From: CAMPJU01 sp046566095
GTDB lineage: Bacteria > Pseudomonadota > Gammaproteobacteria > Xanthomonadales > Xanthomonadaceae
Direction: 5' to 3'
NCBI GenBank assembly: GCA_046566095.1
Contig: JBKHXI010000130.1
Location: 1-20,504 of the forward strand
DNA: 20,504 nt
Every line of letters begins with the position of its first letter. The first letter of the stretch is position 1. Below the pieces are notes generated by a model that saw only the letters and a program-made list of their open reading frames with translations, was not told the origin of the DNA and searched no databases. The translations under genes and the position numbers were made by a program. Positions 1 to 8,216 of this stretch are shown here, piece after piece.

Positions 1-2
1 GG

Positions 3-584
3 CGGGTGACGGGCGAGGCGATCGCCGCCTACCTGGACGACGTCGCGCGCCTGCGGATCTCGGTGTTCCGCGACTGGCCCTACCTGTACGCGGGCGACCA
101 GGGCTACGAGCGCGACTACCTGGGGCGTTACGCGCGCTCGCGGCATGCGGTGTTCGTGCTCGCCTTCGACGGCGACCGCGTGGTCGGCGCCTCGACCGGG
201 CTGCCGCTGGCGGACGAGGCGCCGGCGTTCCGCGCGCCCTTCGCCGAACGCGGCATCGACCAGGACGCGGTGTTCTACTGCGGCGAATCGGTGCTGCTGC
301 CCGGCTACCGCGGGCGCGGCGTGGGCCATGCCTTCTTCGACCACCGCGAGGCCCATGCGCGCGCGCTGGGCCTGCGCTGGAGCGCGTTCTGCACGGTCGA
401 GCGGCCGTCGGACGATCCGCGGCGGCCGCGCGGCCACCGGCCGAACGACGCCTTCTGGCGCAAGCGCGGCTACCGGCCGCAGCCGGGGATGCGCATGGAG
501 CTGTCCTGGGACGAGGTCGGGGCCGGCGAAACCGCGCACACCCTGGTGTTCTGGCTGCGCGAGCTGGTGCCGACCGTGCGTTAG
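3..584 (+). CDS. GNAT-family N-acetyltransferase, probably cut by the left window edge
   Basis: The 192 residues readable from a GTG at position 6 resemble a GNAT-fold acetyltransferase. The acetyl-CoA pyrophosphate-binding loop is seen as GYRGRGVGHAFF near residues 99-110, followed by a typical C-terminal region (NDAFWRKRGY). The frame stays open to the window edge with no stop, and the first readable residues look like the middle of the usual N-terminal strand. I therefore think the true start lies upstream of the window and that the GTG is not the real start. The substrate cannot be told from sequence: GNAT proteins of this size acetylate small amines, antibiotics or protein N-termini. The gene ends 12 bp before the stop of the convergent PAP2 gene, with no clear terminator between them. 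Confidence 0.8.
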   Translation, partial: RVTGEAIAAYLDDVARLRISVFRDWPYLYAGDQGYERDYLGRYARSRHAVFVLAFDGDRVVGASTGLPLADEAPAFRAPFAERGIDQDAVFYCGESVLLPGYRGRGVGHAFFDHREAHARALGLRWSAFCTVERPSDDPRRPRGHRPNDAFWRKRGYRPQPGMRMELSWDEVGAGETAHTLVFWLRELVPTVR

Positions 585-596
585 GCCGGGGGCGGC

Positions 597-1154
597 TCAG
601 GCGAAGGGCGGCATCCGCGCCAGCCACAGCGACGCGGCGGCCAGTGCGCCGCCGATCGCGGTGGCGGCGAGCACGTCGCTGGGGTAGTGCAGCCCGAGCA
701 CCACCCGCGAGGCGGCGACCGCGGCGGTGAACGGGACCAGCAGCCAGGCCAGCGCCGGATAGTGGGCGATCGCGACGATGCTGAAGGCCACCGCGTGCAG
801 GGTGTGGCCGGAGGGGAAACTGAACTCGTCCAGCGGCGCCACCCAGGCCCGGATCCGCACATCGGCGGCGAACGGCCGCGGGCGCCGGGTCCAGCGCTTG
901 AGCTGCGTGTACAGCAGCAGCGCCAGCGCGCCGGTGGCCGCGAGGTGGGCGGCGGCGAGCAGGCCGTCGCGGCCGTCCAGCAGCAGCGCCGCCATCAGCA
1001 GGTACCAGAAGGCGCCGTCGCCGAGCCGGCTGACCCAGGCGAACCCGGCGCGGATCGCGCGGCGGCTGCACAGGCGGTTGGCGCGCAGGCACCAGCCTGC
1101 ATCCAGCCCCTGGCCGGCGCCGCGCAGCGCCTCAGGCGGCAGCGACCGAGCCAT
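597..1154 (-). CDS. PAP2-family membrane phosphatase
   Basis: This 185-residue protein carries all three motifs of the PAP2/acid phosphatase superfamily: K86-x6-R93-P94, P114-S-G-H117, and S149-R-x5-H156-x3-D160. H117 and H156 should be the catalytic histidines. Several hydrophobic stretches (about 47-60, 65-83, 119-148 and 161-178) predict an integral membrane protein with its active site at the outer face. Family members remove phosphate from phosphatidic acid, undecaprenyl diphosphate or phosphatidylglycerol phosphate, and the sequence alone does not decide which. The ATG lies inside the end of the upstream glycosyltransferase gene (23 bp overlap), so the two are almost certainly co-transcribed and translationally coupled. 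That pairing makes a role in lipid or glycolipid metabolism plausible (inference). Confidence 0.9.
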   Translation of the reverse strand: MARSLPPEALRGAGQGLDAGWCLRANRLCSRRAIRAGFAWVSRLGDGAFWYLLMAALLLDGRDGLLAAAHLAATGALALLLYTQLKRWTRRPRPFAADVRIRAWVAPLDEFSFPSGHTLHAVAFSIVAIAHYPALAWLLVPFTAAVAASRVVLGLHYPSDVLAATAIGGALAAASLWLARMPPFA

Positions 1155-2289
1155 GCAGGCCGCGCCCGAGGGCGAGTTGCGCGAGGATCGCCTCGAAGTC
1201 GGCGGCGACCCGCTGCGGGCGCAGCCCGGACACCGCGCTGCGCGCCGCCATCCGCATCGCGCCGCGCAGCAGGTCGTCGGCGCCGATCCGCACCACCGCG
1301 TCGACGAAGCCGCGGTCGTCGCCCAGGGCGACCGCCGCGCCGTCCACGCCGTCGCGCAGATGCTCGCGCGCCGCGCCGGTGTCGAAGGCCACGACCGGCA
1401 CGCCGCTGGCCAGCGCCTCCAGGGTCACGTTGCCGAAGGTCTCGCTGTGGCTCGGGAAGCAGAACAGGTCGGCGCTGGCGTAATGGCGCGCCAGGTCCCG
1501 GCCGCGGCGCAGGCCGGCGAACACGAAGTCGGGGTTCTCCCGCTGCAGGCGCGCCCGTTCGGGCCCGTCGCCGACCCAGACCATCCGCGCCGCGGGGCGG
1601 CGCGCCTGCAGCGCGCGGAACGCCCGCACCGCCAGCTCCAAGTTCTTCTCGGCGGCGATGCGGCCGACGTGCAGCACCGCGGGCGCGTCGGCGTCCAGCC
1701 CCCATTCGCGGCGCAGGCCGGGGTCGCGGTGGCGCGGGTCGAAGCAGGTGGTGTCGACCGCGCGCGCGAGCAGGCGCACGTTGCGGAAACCCGCCCCGCG
1801 CAGGAACCGGGCCAGTTCGGCGGTCGGCACCAGGGTGGCGTCGGCATGGTTGTGGAAGCGGCGCAGCCAGTGCAGCGCCACGGGCTCGAGCACCGGCAGC
1901 GCGTAGTCGCGCATGTAGCGGTCGAAGCGGGTATGCAGGCCGGTGGCGGCGGGAATGCCCAGGCGCCGGGCGACCCGCAGCGCCGACCAGCCCAGCGGCC
2001 CCTCCGTGGCCACGTAGACCGCGTCCGGCGGCGCCGCGCGCCAGGCGCGCGCCAGCGCGCCGGTGGCCGGCAGCCCGAAGCGCAGGCCCGGGTAGCGCGG
2101 CAGCGGCAGGCCGCGGACCAGCAGCCGGTCCGGCGCGCTGGCGTCGCCGTCGCCGTCGCCCGGCTGGCGGGGACGGACCACCTGCACCGCGTGGCCCCGC
2201 GCCTGCAGCCCTTCGGCCAGCTGGCGCACGGTCAGGGCGACGCCGTTGACCTCGGGCGGCCAGGTTTCGGTGACGATCGCGTGGCGCAT
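1132..2289 (-). CDS. GT4-family glycosyltransferase, SqdX/Agt/MgtA-like
   Basis: This 385-residue protein has a two-domain GT-B layout. The N-terminal part carries the acceptor-side motif VNGV (residues 14-17). The C-terminal Rossmann domain carries V-G-R (208-210) with K215, G-D-G-P (240-243), and the retaining GT4 signature E283-x7-E291 inside a SETFGNVTLEAL stretch. No signal peptide is seen, so it should act at the cytoplasmic membrane face with a nucleotide-sugar donor. The family includes diacylglycerol glycosyltransferases (Agt, SqdX) and phosphatidylinositol or lipid mannosyltransferases. The overlap with a PAP2 phosphatase supports a lipid acceptor, but donor and acceptor are unknown. 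It lies 87 bp behind ppx, and that gap holds a PHO-box-like repeat. The ATG is preceded by a GGAGG-like sequence at 2293-2299. Confidence 0.88.
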   Translation of the reverse strand: MRHAIVTETWPPEVNGVALTVRQLAEGLQARGHAVQVVRPRQPGDGDGDASAPDRLLVRGLPLPRYPGLRFGLPATGALARAWRAAPPDAVYVATEGPLGWSALRVARRLGIPAATGLHTRFDRYMRDYALPVLEPVALHWLRRFHNHADATLVPTAELARFLRGAGFRNVRLLARAVDTTCFDPRHRDPGLRREWGLDADAPAVLHVGRIAAEKNLELAVRAFRALQARRPAARMVWVGDGPERARLQRENPDFVFAGLRRGRDLARHYASADLFCFPSHSETFGNVTLEALASGVPVVAFDTGAAREHLRDGVDGAAVALGDDRGFVDAVVRIGADDLLRGAMRMAARSAVSGLRPQRVAADFEAILAQLALGRGLHGSVAAA

Positions 2290-2347
2290 CGGACCCTCCG
2301 GTTGCCGGCAGGGTGACGGGCCATCGTGTAGCGGCGGTGTCGGCGCG

Positions 2348-2365
2348 ATGACCGGCCGATGACGG
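2348..2365 (-). promoter_or_regulatory. Possible PHO box upstream of the glycosyltransferase-PAP2 pair
   Basis: On the minus strand the gap between ppx and the glycosyltransferase contains CCGTCAT-N4-CGGTCAT. These are two 7-bp half-sites 11 bp apart, each matching the PhoB half-site CTGTCAT at 6 of 7 positions. A weak -10 candidate TACACG (2330-2325) lies 17 bp further on. This spacing is longer than the usual roughly 10-11 bp between a PHO box and the -10, so the site is less convincing than the one before phoB. The sequence is seen directly; PhoB binding is inferred. Confidence 0.4.
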
Positions 2366-2376
2366 CCGGGCGGGGT

Positions 2377-3915
2377 TCAGGCGCTCTCCAGCTGCAGCGC
2401 GATGCCCAGCCGCTCGATGTCCGCCGGCTCCCCCGCCAGGTCCGCCGCCAGCAGCGGGCGCGCCGCCAGCCACGCCTGCGAGAGCGACAGCAGCAGCCGG
2501 TCGCCCTCGGCGCGCGCGTCCAGCCGCGGGATCGGGTCCAGTTCGTGGGCGCGGTGCAGCAGGACCGCCAGCCGCAGCAGCAGGGTGCCGCGGCGCGCGG
2601 CATCGTGCAGGCGCGCCGGCAGGGCGTCGAACACCCCGCGCGGCACCCGCCGCCGGTGCGCGCGCACCAGTGCCGCGAGGAAGCGCTGCTCCTGCTGCGA
2701 GAAACCGGCGATGTCCGAATGCGCCAGCACGTAGGCACCGTGCAGCTGGTGCTGGCTGTGGGCGATGACCAGGCCGATCTCGTGCAGGCGCGCGGCCCAG
2801 CCGAGCATCGCGCGGTCGTCCGGGGTCAGGTCCCAGTCGGACGCCACCTGGTCGAACAGCCGCAGCGCGGTCGCCTCCACCCGCTGTGCCTGGGCGGCGT
2901 CGATCGCGTAGCGGTGCATCAGCGCGGCCACCGAGGCGTCGCGCGGGTCGTTGTCGCTGGCGCGGCCGAGCAGGTCGTAGAGGATGCCCTCGCGCATCGC
3001 CGCGCGGCTGACCGCCATCCGCTCCAGCCCCAGCGCCTCGAACGCGGCCTGCAGCACCAGGATGCCGCCGGCGATCACCGGCCTGCGCTCGGCCGACAGG
3101 CCGGGCAGCTCGATCGCGTCGATGCTGCCGGCGGCCAGCAGCCGGTCGCGCAGCACCGGCAGCGCCTCGGCGGTGACCGCCCCCTTGGTCAGGCCCAGTT
3201 CGGCGCAGATCTGCCCGATCGCCTTGTTGGTCCCGGACGATCCCAGCGCCTCGTGCCAGCCCAGCGCGCGGTAGACGCCGGCGAACTGCTGGAACTCGGT
3301 GGCCACGTCGGTCAGTGCGCGCTGCCAGCGGCGCGGGCCGAGCCTGCCGTCGGGAAAGTAGCGGCGGGTGCTGGCCACGCAGCCGACCTGCAGGCTCTCG
3401 CGCTCGAGCGCCTCGAAGCCGCTGCCGATGATGCATTCGGTCGAGCCGCCGCCGATGTCGATCACCAGCCGCAGCTGGCCGGGCTTCGGCGGCTGCGCAT
3501 GGGCCACGCCCTGGTACACCAGGCGCGCCTCCTCGCGTCCGGAGACCACCTCGATGGCGTGGCCGAGCGCGGTCTCGGCCGGCAGCAGGAAGGCCTGCGG
3601 CGCGGCCAGCTGGCGCACGGTGTTGGTGGCGATGGCGCGCACCCGCTGCGGCGGGATGTCGCGCAGGCGCTGGCCGAAGCGCGACAGGCACTCGAGCGCG
3701 CGCTGGCGCACCTCCGGGTGCAGGCCGCCCCTGCCGTCCAGGCCCTCGGCCAGCCGCACCATCTCGCGCAGGCGGTCGACCACCCGCAGCTGCCCGAGCA
3801 GGTGCCGGGCCACGACCATGTGGAAGCTGTTGGAGCCCAGGTCGACCGCGGCCAGCAGCTCGCCCTCGGCGAGCGGCGCGACGGCGGCGCGGGCGCGGGG
3901 CCGGGCGTCGTTCAC
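2377..3915 (-). CDS. ppx: Exopolyphosphatase (Ppx/GppA family)
   Basis: This 512-residue protein releases orthophosphate from the ends of polyphosphate chains. The actin-like ASKHA phosphate-binding motifs are visible as D25-L-G-S-N-S (25-30) and D-I-G-G-G-S-T-E (153-160). The acidic pair E128-E129 in SGREEARL matches the catalytic region of E. coli Ppx. The C-terminal part is helical and HD-like (WAARLHEIG, about 375-383), as in full-length Ppx rather than short forms. The start is GTG, with only a weak AGG upstream. It lies 25 bp after ppk1 on the same strand, so kinase and phosphatase are probably co-transcribed. GppA (pppGpp hydrolase) is the close alternative, but pairing with ppk1 and the overall length favour Ppx. 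Confidence 0.93.
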   Translation of the reverse strand: MNDARPRARAAVAPLAEGELLAAVDLGSNSFHMVVARHLLGQLRVVDRLREMVRLAEGLDGRGGLHPEVRQRALECLSRFGQRLRDIPPQRVRAIATNTVRQLAAPQAFLLPAETALGHAIEVVSGREEARLVYQGVAHAQPPKPGQLRLVIDIGGGSTECIIGSGFEALERESLQVGCVASTRRYFPDGRLGPRRWQRALTDVATEFQQFAGVYRALGWHEALGSSGTNKAIGQICAELGLTKGAVTAEALPVLRDRLLAAGSIDAIELPGLSAERRPVIAGGILVLQAAFEALGLERMAVSRAAMREGILYDLLGRASDNDPRDASVAALMHRYAIDAAQAQRVEATALRLFDQVASDWDLTPDDRAMLGWAARLHEIGLVIAHSQHQLHGAYVLAHSDIAGFSQQEQRFLAALVRAHRRRVPRGVFDALPARLHDAARRGTLLLRLAVLLHRAHELDPIPRLDARAEGDRLLLSLSQAWLAARPLLAADLAGEPADIERLGIALQLESA

Positions 3916-3940
3916 GGGCGGCGGCCTGCGCGGGCGGGCA

Positions 3941-6067
3941 TCAGCTGCACAGCTTCTCCATCAGCGCCGCCTGCGCCGAGTGCGGCGCGGCCTCGACCGG
4001 CGTGCGGCGGACATAGCGGCCGTCGGGCTGCAGTTCCCAGGCCTCGCAGTTGTCCGCCAGGTAGTTGTCCAGCGCCTCGGCGCGCACCCGCGCCGCCAGT
4101 TCCGGATCCAGGATCGGGAACCCGACCTCGACCCGGCGCATCAGGTTGCGCTCCAGCCAGTCGGCGCTGGAGCAGAACAGCTCCGGCCGGCCGTCGTTGC
4201 CGAACCACCAGCTGCGGCTGTGCTCCAGGAAGCGGCCCACGACCGAGCGCACCCGGATATTGTCCGACACCCCCGGCAGGCCGGGGCGCAGGGTGCAGGC
4301 GCCGCGCACCACCAGGTCGATCGACACGCCGGCTTGCGAGGCCGCGTACAGCGCCCGCACCACCTGCGGCTCGTTGATCGCGTTCATCTTGGCCACGATC
4401 CGCCCGGGACGGCCGGCGCGCGCATGCGCGGCCTCGCGCTCGATCCGCTCCAGCACCCCGGCGTGCAAAGTGAAGGGCGCCTGCAGCAGGCAACGGGTGC
4501 GGATCGCCGGGGCCAGTCCGGAGACCTGCTGGAACACCAGGTGCACGTCGCTGCCGATGTCCGGGTTCGCGGTCAGCAGGCCGATGTCGGTGTAGGCGCG
4601 CGCGGTGCCGGCATGGTAGTTGCCGGTGCCCAGGTGCACGTAGCGCCGCAGCCTGCGGCCCTCGCGCCGCACCACCAGCAGCATCTTGGCGTGGGTCTTG
4701 TAGCCGACCACGCCGTACACCACCTGCACCCCTGCCTCCTGCAGCCGGTCGGCCAGGCCCAGGTTGGCCTCCTCGTCGAAGCGCGCGCGCAGCTCGACCA
4801 CCACCGTGACGTCCTTGCCGTTGCGCGCGGCCTGCACCAGGTGCTCGACGATCGGCGAGTCGCGACCGGCGCGGTACAGGGTCTGCTTGATCGCCAGCAC
4901 GTCCGGGTCCTCGGCCGACTGGCGCAGCAGCTCGAGCACCGGCGCGAACGAGTCGAACGGGTGGTGCAGCAGCATGTCGCCCTCGCGCAGCCGCTCGAAC
5001 ATGGCGTCGGTGCCGCGCGCGACCTTCGGCTGGAACGGCGGGAACTTCAGCTCCGGGCGCTGCACCAGGTCGTAGACCTGGATCACCCGGTTGAGGTTGA
5101 CCGGGCCGTTGATCCGGTAGACCGCGTTCTCGGTGAGGTCGAAGTTGGCCAGCAGGGTGCGCACGATCGCGTCCGGGCACTGCTCGGCGATCTCCAGCCG
5201 CATCGCCCGCAGGTAGCCGCGGCCGATCAGCTCGTCGCGCAGCGCCAGCGCCAGGTTCTCGACCTCGTCCTCGTCGACCACCAGCTCCGAATTGCGGGTG
5301 ACCCGGAACTGGTAGGCGCCCTTGACCTCCATGCCCGGGAACAGTTCGTCGACGAAGGCCGCCAGCACCGTCGACAGGAACACGAAGTCGTGCGGCCCGC
5401 CGGACACGTCCTCGGGCAGCTGGATGATCCGCGGCAGCGAGCGCGGCGCGCGCACGATCGCCAGGTGCCCGGCGCGGCCGAAGGCGTCGCGGCCCTGCAG
5501 CGCGACCACGATGTTGAGCGACTTGTTGAGGATCTTCGGGAACGGATGCGCCGGGTCCAGGCCCAGCGGCGAGAGCACAGGCAGGATCTCGTCGCGGAAG
5601 TGGTCGCGCAGCCAGCGGGTCTGCCGGGCGTCCCAGGCGTCGCGCGCCAGGATCCGCACCCCGGCCCGGTTCAGCGCCGGCCGCAGCTCCTCGTTCCAGC
5701 AGCGGTACTGGGCCTCGACCAGCTCGGCGGCGTGGTCGTGGATGCGGCGCAGCGCCTCGGCGGGGGCCAGGCCGTCGGGCCCGGGCGGCATGCCGAAGTC
5801 CTGGGCGTGGCGCACGGTGGCGGCGCGGATCTCGAAGAACTCGTCGAGGTTGGTGCAGCTGATGCACAGGTAGCGCAGCCGTTCCAGCAGCGGCACCTGC
5901 GGATCGCGGGCCTGCGCCAGCACCCGGAAGTTGAAGGCAAGGTGCGACAGCTCGCGGTTGAGGTACAGCGCCGGGTCGCGCAGCGGGTCGGGCGGCGCCG
6001 ACGGCGGCGTCTGCTCGCGCCCCCGGGGCGGCGCGGTGCGCTGGCGCGGGACGCTGCGCTCAGCCAT
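3941..6067 (-). CDS. ppk1: Polyphosphate kinase PPK1
   Basis: This 708-residue protein reversibly transfers the gamma phosphate of ATP to polyphosphate. The four-domain PPK1 layout is complete. The two active-site histidines are H459 in KTHAKM and H616 in FLEHSR; their separation of 157 equals that of H435 and H592 in the E. coli enzyme. The conserved HLGTGNY (478-484) and VRGACTLRPGLPGVSDNIRV-type blocks are present. About 30 extra residues, rich in Arg and Pro, precede the conserved start. The ATG overlaps the end of phoR by 8 bp, indicating tight coupling to the phosphate two-component system. In this arrangement polyphosphate synthesis would rise with PhoB activation. Confidence 0.96.
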   Translation of the reverse strand: MAERSVPRQRTAPPRGREQTPPSAPPDPLRDPALYLNRELSHLAFNFRVLAQARDPQVPLLERLRYLCISCTNLDEFFEIRAATVRHAQDFGMPPGPDGLAPAEALRRIHDHAAELVEAQYRCWNEELRPALNRAGVRILARDAWDARQTRWLRDHFRDEILPVLSPLGLDPAHPFPKILNKSLNIVVALQGRDAFGRAGHLAIVRAPRSLPRIIQLPEDVSGGPHDFVFLSTVLAAFVDELFPGMEVKGAYQFRVTRNSELVVDEDEVENLALALRDELIGRGYLRAMRLEIAEQCPDAIVRTLLANFDLTENAVYRINGPVNLNRVIQVYDLVQRPELKFPPFQPKVARGTDAMFERLREGDMLLHHPFDSFAPVLELLRQSAEDPDVLAIKQTLYRAGRDSPIVEHLVQAARNGKDVTVVVELRARFDEEANLGLADRLQEAGVQVVYGVVGYKTHAKMLLVVRREGRRLRRYVHLGTGNYHAGTARAYTDIGLLTANPDIGSDVHLVFQQVSGLAPAIRTRCLLQAPFTLHAGVLERIEREAAHARAGRPGRIVAKMNAINEPQVVRALYAASQAGVSIDLVVRGACTLRPGLPGVSDNIRVRSVVGRFLEHSRSWWFGNDGRPELFCSSADWLERNLMRRVEVGFPILDPELAARVRAEALDNYLADNCEAWELQPDGRYVRRTPVEAAPHSAQAALMEKLCS

Positions 6068-7472
6068 TGGCGGCCTGCGGGGGTTCGGGCGCGTGGCGCT
6101 CGTCGCGCGGATGGGCGCGGTCGGCGCCGAAGCGGCAGGCGAACACGCTGCCCTGGCCGACCTGGCTCTCGATCTGCAGCCGCGCCTGGTGCAGGTTGAG
6201 CACGTGCTTGGCGATCGCCAGCCCCAGCCCGGTGCCGCCGGACTCGCGCGAGCGGCTGGTCGAGACCCGGTAGAAGCGCTCGGTCAGGCGCGGCAGGTGC
6301 GCGGCGGGGATGCCGTAGCCGGTGTCGCGCACCGCCAGCACCAGCTCGCCGTCCTCGCGCGCGAATTCGATGGCGATGGTGCCGCCGGCGGGGGTGTAGC
6401 GCACGGCGTTGCTGACCAGGTTCGAGAACGCGCTGTGCAGTTCCTTGGTCGAGCCCATCAGGTCCACCCCGGCCCGGTCCTCGACCCGCACCGTGTGCCG
6501 GCCCTGGCTCAGCGCCTCGGCCTCGCGGCGCAGGGTGGCGAGCATCGACGCCATCGCCACCGGTTCCTCGTCGATCCGGTCCTGGCCCTCGAGCCGGGAC
6601 AGGGTGAGCAGGTCCTCGACCAGCTGGGTCATGCGCTGCGACTGGCGCTGCATCTCGGCCAGCATCGGCGCCCAGTCCGGGTGGTCCTCCGGCTCGAGCA
6701 TGTCCAGGTAGCCGTGGATCACGGTCAGCGGCGTGCGCAGCTCGTGCGAGACGTTGGCCACGAAGTCGCGGCGCACGTGCTCCAGGCGCATGAGCTTGGT
6801 CACGTCGCGCGCCACCAGCAGCCACAGCTGCTCGGAATAGGGGATCAGCCGCAGGTGCAGGCGGGTGCCCGGGTCGATCGGCGAGGGCGCGTCGAGGATC
6901 GGCTCGGCGCTGCGCCCGGAGGCCAGCCAGCGGGCGATCGGCAGCGGCCTGAGCCGGTCGCCGAGCGGGGCCTCGATGTCGTCGGGATAGCGCAGCCCCA
7001 GCAGCCGGGTCGCGGCCTGGTTGAACCACTGCACGCGCTGGCTGTCGCGCTCGAGCACGACCACCGCATCGGGAAGCGCGGCGGCGACCGCCCGGTAGGC
7101 GCGCAGCATCTCCACCAGCCGCCGCTTGCGCTCGCGCATGTCGGCCTGGCCGCGGTGCAGCAGCCGGTCCAGCTCGTTCCAGACCCCGACCCCGCGCGGC
7201 GGCGGCAGACGCCGCCGCGAGGTCAGCCGCAGCAGCACCGCGCGCAGCTTCCAGTAGTGCCAGGCGACCACCGCCAGCGCCGCGGCGGTCATCACCGGCC
7301 AGGGCTGGCCCAGCGCCAGCCCCAGCAGCAGCGCCAGCGCCAGTACCAGCAGGAGCTGGCCGAGCGTGCGGGTCCAGGCGGAGCGGGCGTTGCGTGGCAT
7401 CCGGGCGATTGTGGCAGAGCCGCGCGTCCGCGTCGTGGCGCCGCCGCCGCGCCGCGCCGGCGGCGCGCTCAC
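6060..7472 (-). CDS. phoR: Phosphate-regulon sensor histidine kinase PhoR
   Basis: This 470-residue membrane histidine kinase has two adjacent hydrophobic segments (about 38-56 and 58-74) with almost no periplasmic loop, as is typical of PhoR. A PAS-like region (about 125-225) follows. The H-box is DFVANVSHELRTPLT with H243 as the phosphorylated residue, then the N-box (FSNLVSNAVRYTP), G1 (DTGYGIP) and G2 (GGTGLGLAI). PhoR phosphorylates PhoB when phosphate is low and in E. coli is controlled through PstSCAB-PhoU, which are not in this window. I used the GTG start because it overlaps the phoB stop as GTGA. An ATG at 7400 (MPRNARSAW) would give a 446-residue protein closer to the usual length, and neither start has a strong ribosome-binding site. 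Confidence 0.94.
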   Translation of the reverse strand: MSAPPARRGGGATTRTRGSATIARMPRNARSAWTRTLGQLLLVLALALLLGLALGQPWPVMTAAALAVVAWHYWKLRAVLLRLTSRRRLPPPRGVGVWNELDRLLHRGQADMRERKRRLVEMLRAYRAVAAALPDAVVVLERDSQRVQWFNQAATRLLGLRYPDDIEAPLGDRLRPLPIARWLASGRSAEPILDAPSPIDPGTRLHLRLIPYSEQLWLLVARDVTKLMRLEHVRRDFVANVSHELRTPLTVIHGYLDMLEPEDHPDWAPMLAEMQRQSQRMTQLVEDLLTLSRLEGQDRIDEEPVAMASMLATLRREAEALSQGRHTVRVEDRAGVDLMGSTKELHSAFSNLVSNAVRYTPAGGTIAIEFAREDGELVLAVRDTGYGIPAAHLPRLTERFYRVSTSRSRESGGTGLGLAIAKHVLNLHQARLQIESQVGQGSVFACRFGADRAHPRDERHAPEPPQAANG

Positions 7473-8170
7473 ACCGCGGCGGAGAAGCGGTAGCCGGCGC
7501 CGCGCACGGTCTGCACCATCGGGTCCAGGCCGTGCGGCTCGAGGGTCTTGCGCAGCCGCCGAATGTGCACGTCGACCGTGCGCTCCTCCACGTACACGCT
7601 GCCGCCCCAGACGTGGTCGAGCAGCTGCGCGCGGCTGTAGACGCGCTCGGCATGGGTCATGAAGAAATGCAGCAGGCGGTATTCGGTCGGGCCGATCTGC
7701 ACCGGCTGTTCGCCGTTTCCGTTCGCGGCGAAGACCCGGTGCGCGGCGCCGTCGATCCGCAGGCCGCCGACCTGGACGCTGCCGTCCTCGTCGTCCTCGC
7801 GGGCGCGGCGCATCACCGCGCGGATCCGCGCCAGCAGCTCGCGCGCGGAGAACGGCTTGACCACGTAGTCGTCGACCCCGGCCTCCAGGCCGCCGACCCG
7901 GTCGTTCTCCTCGCCGCGCGCGGTGAGCATGATGATCGGGATCTCGCGGGTCAGGGCCTCGCGGCGCCAGCGCCGCGCCAGTTCCAGGCCGCTGGTGCCG
8001 GGCAGCATCCAGTCGAGCAGGATCAGGTCGGGCACCCGGTCGGCGATCGCCACCTGGGCCTCGCGCGCGTCGGCCGCGTGCACCGGCTCGTACTCGCCCT
8101 TGCGCAGGGCGAAGGCGACCATCTCGCGGATCGCGGGTTCGTCGTCGACGATCAGGATGCGCTTGTGCAT
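7469..8170 (-). CDS. phoB: Phosphate-regulon response regulator PhoB
   Basis: This 233-residue OmpR/PhoB-type regulator has the acidic pair D9-D10, phosphoacceptor D53 (LLDWMLPG) and conserved lysine in DDYVVKPF in the receiver domain. A C-terminal winged-helix DNA-binding domain covers about residues 133-230, with the typical HVWGGSVYVEERTVDVHIRR block. I chose the ATG at 8170 because AGGG lies six bases upstream and the protein then starts MHKRILIVDDE, as PhoB proteins do. An upstream in-frame ATG at 8206 has no ribosome-binding site and would lie almost at the predicted transcription start. The stop overlaps the phoR start. The PHO-box-like repeat just upstream suggests autoregulation. Confidence 0.95.
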   Translation of the reverse strand: MHKRILIVDDEPAIREMVAFALRKGEYEPVHAADAREAQVAIADRVPDLILLDWMLPGTSGLELARRWRREALTREIPIIMLTARGEENDRVGGLEAGVDDYVVKPFSARELLARIRAVMRRAREDDEDGSVQVGGLRIDGAAHRVFAANGNGEQPVQIGPTEYRLLHFFMTHAERVYSRAQLLDHVWGGSVYVEERTVDVHIRRLRKTLEPHGLDPMVQTVRGAGYRFSAAV

Positions 8171-8216
8171 GCGGGGCCCTGCGCGCGGCGGCGCCGCGTT
8201 TTCCATGGACGGGGCC

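Noticed and set aside
2313..2319. A third PhoB half-site (CCGTCAC on the minus strand) before the glycosyltransferase
   Set aside because: It is 35 bp from the repeat pair, out of the 11-bp phase, and a single half-site is expected by chance.
995..3691. Open frame of about 900 codons on the minus strand
   Set aside because: It is Arg/Ala/Pro/Gly-rich, shows no family motif and runs across ppx and the glycosyltransferase in another frame; it is a by-product of high GC content.
3368..6199. Open frame of about 940 codons on the plus strand
   Set aside because: It lies antisense to ppx and ppk1, is low in complexity (His/Gln/Arg-rich) and has no recognisable domain.
5671..7653. Open frame of about 660 codons on the minus strand across phoB, phoR and ppk1
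   Set aside because: It is an alternative frame of three well-supported genes, with Arg/Ala-rich nonsense composition.
8171..8206. Longer phoB protein from the ATG at 8206
   Set aside because: There is no ribosome-binding site, the position almost coincides with the predicted transcription start, and the extra 12 residues are not PhoB-like.
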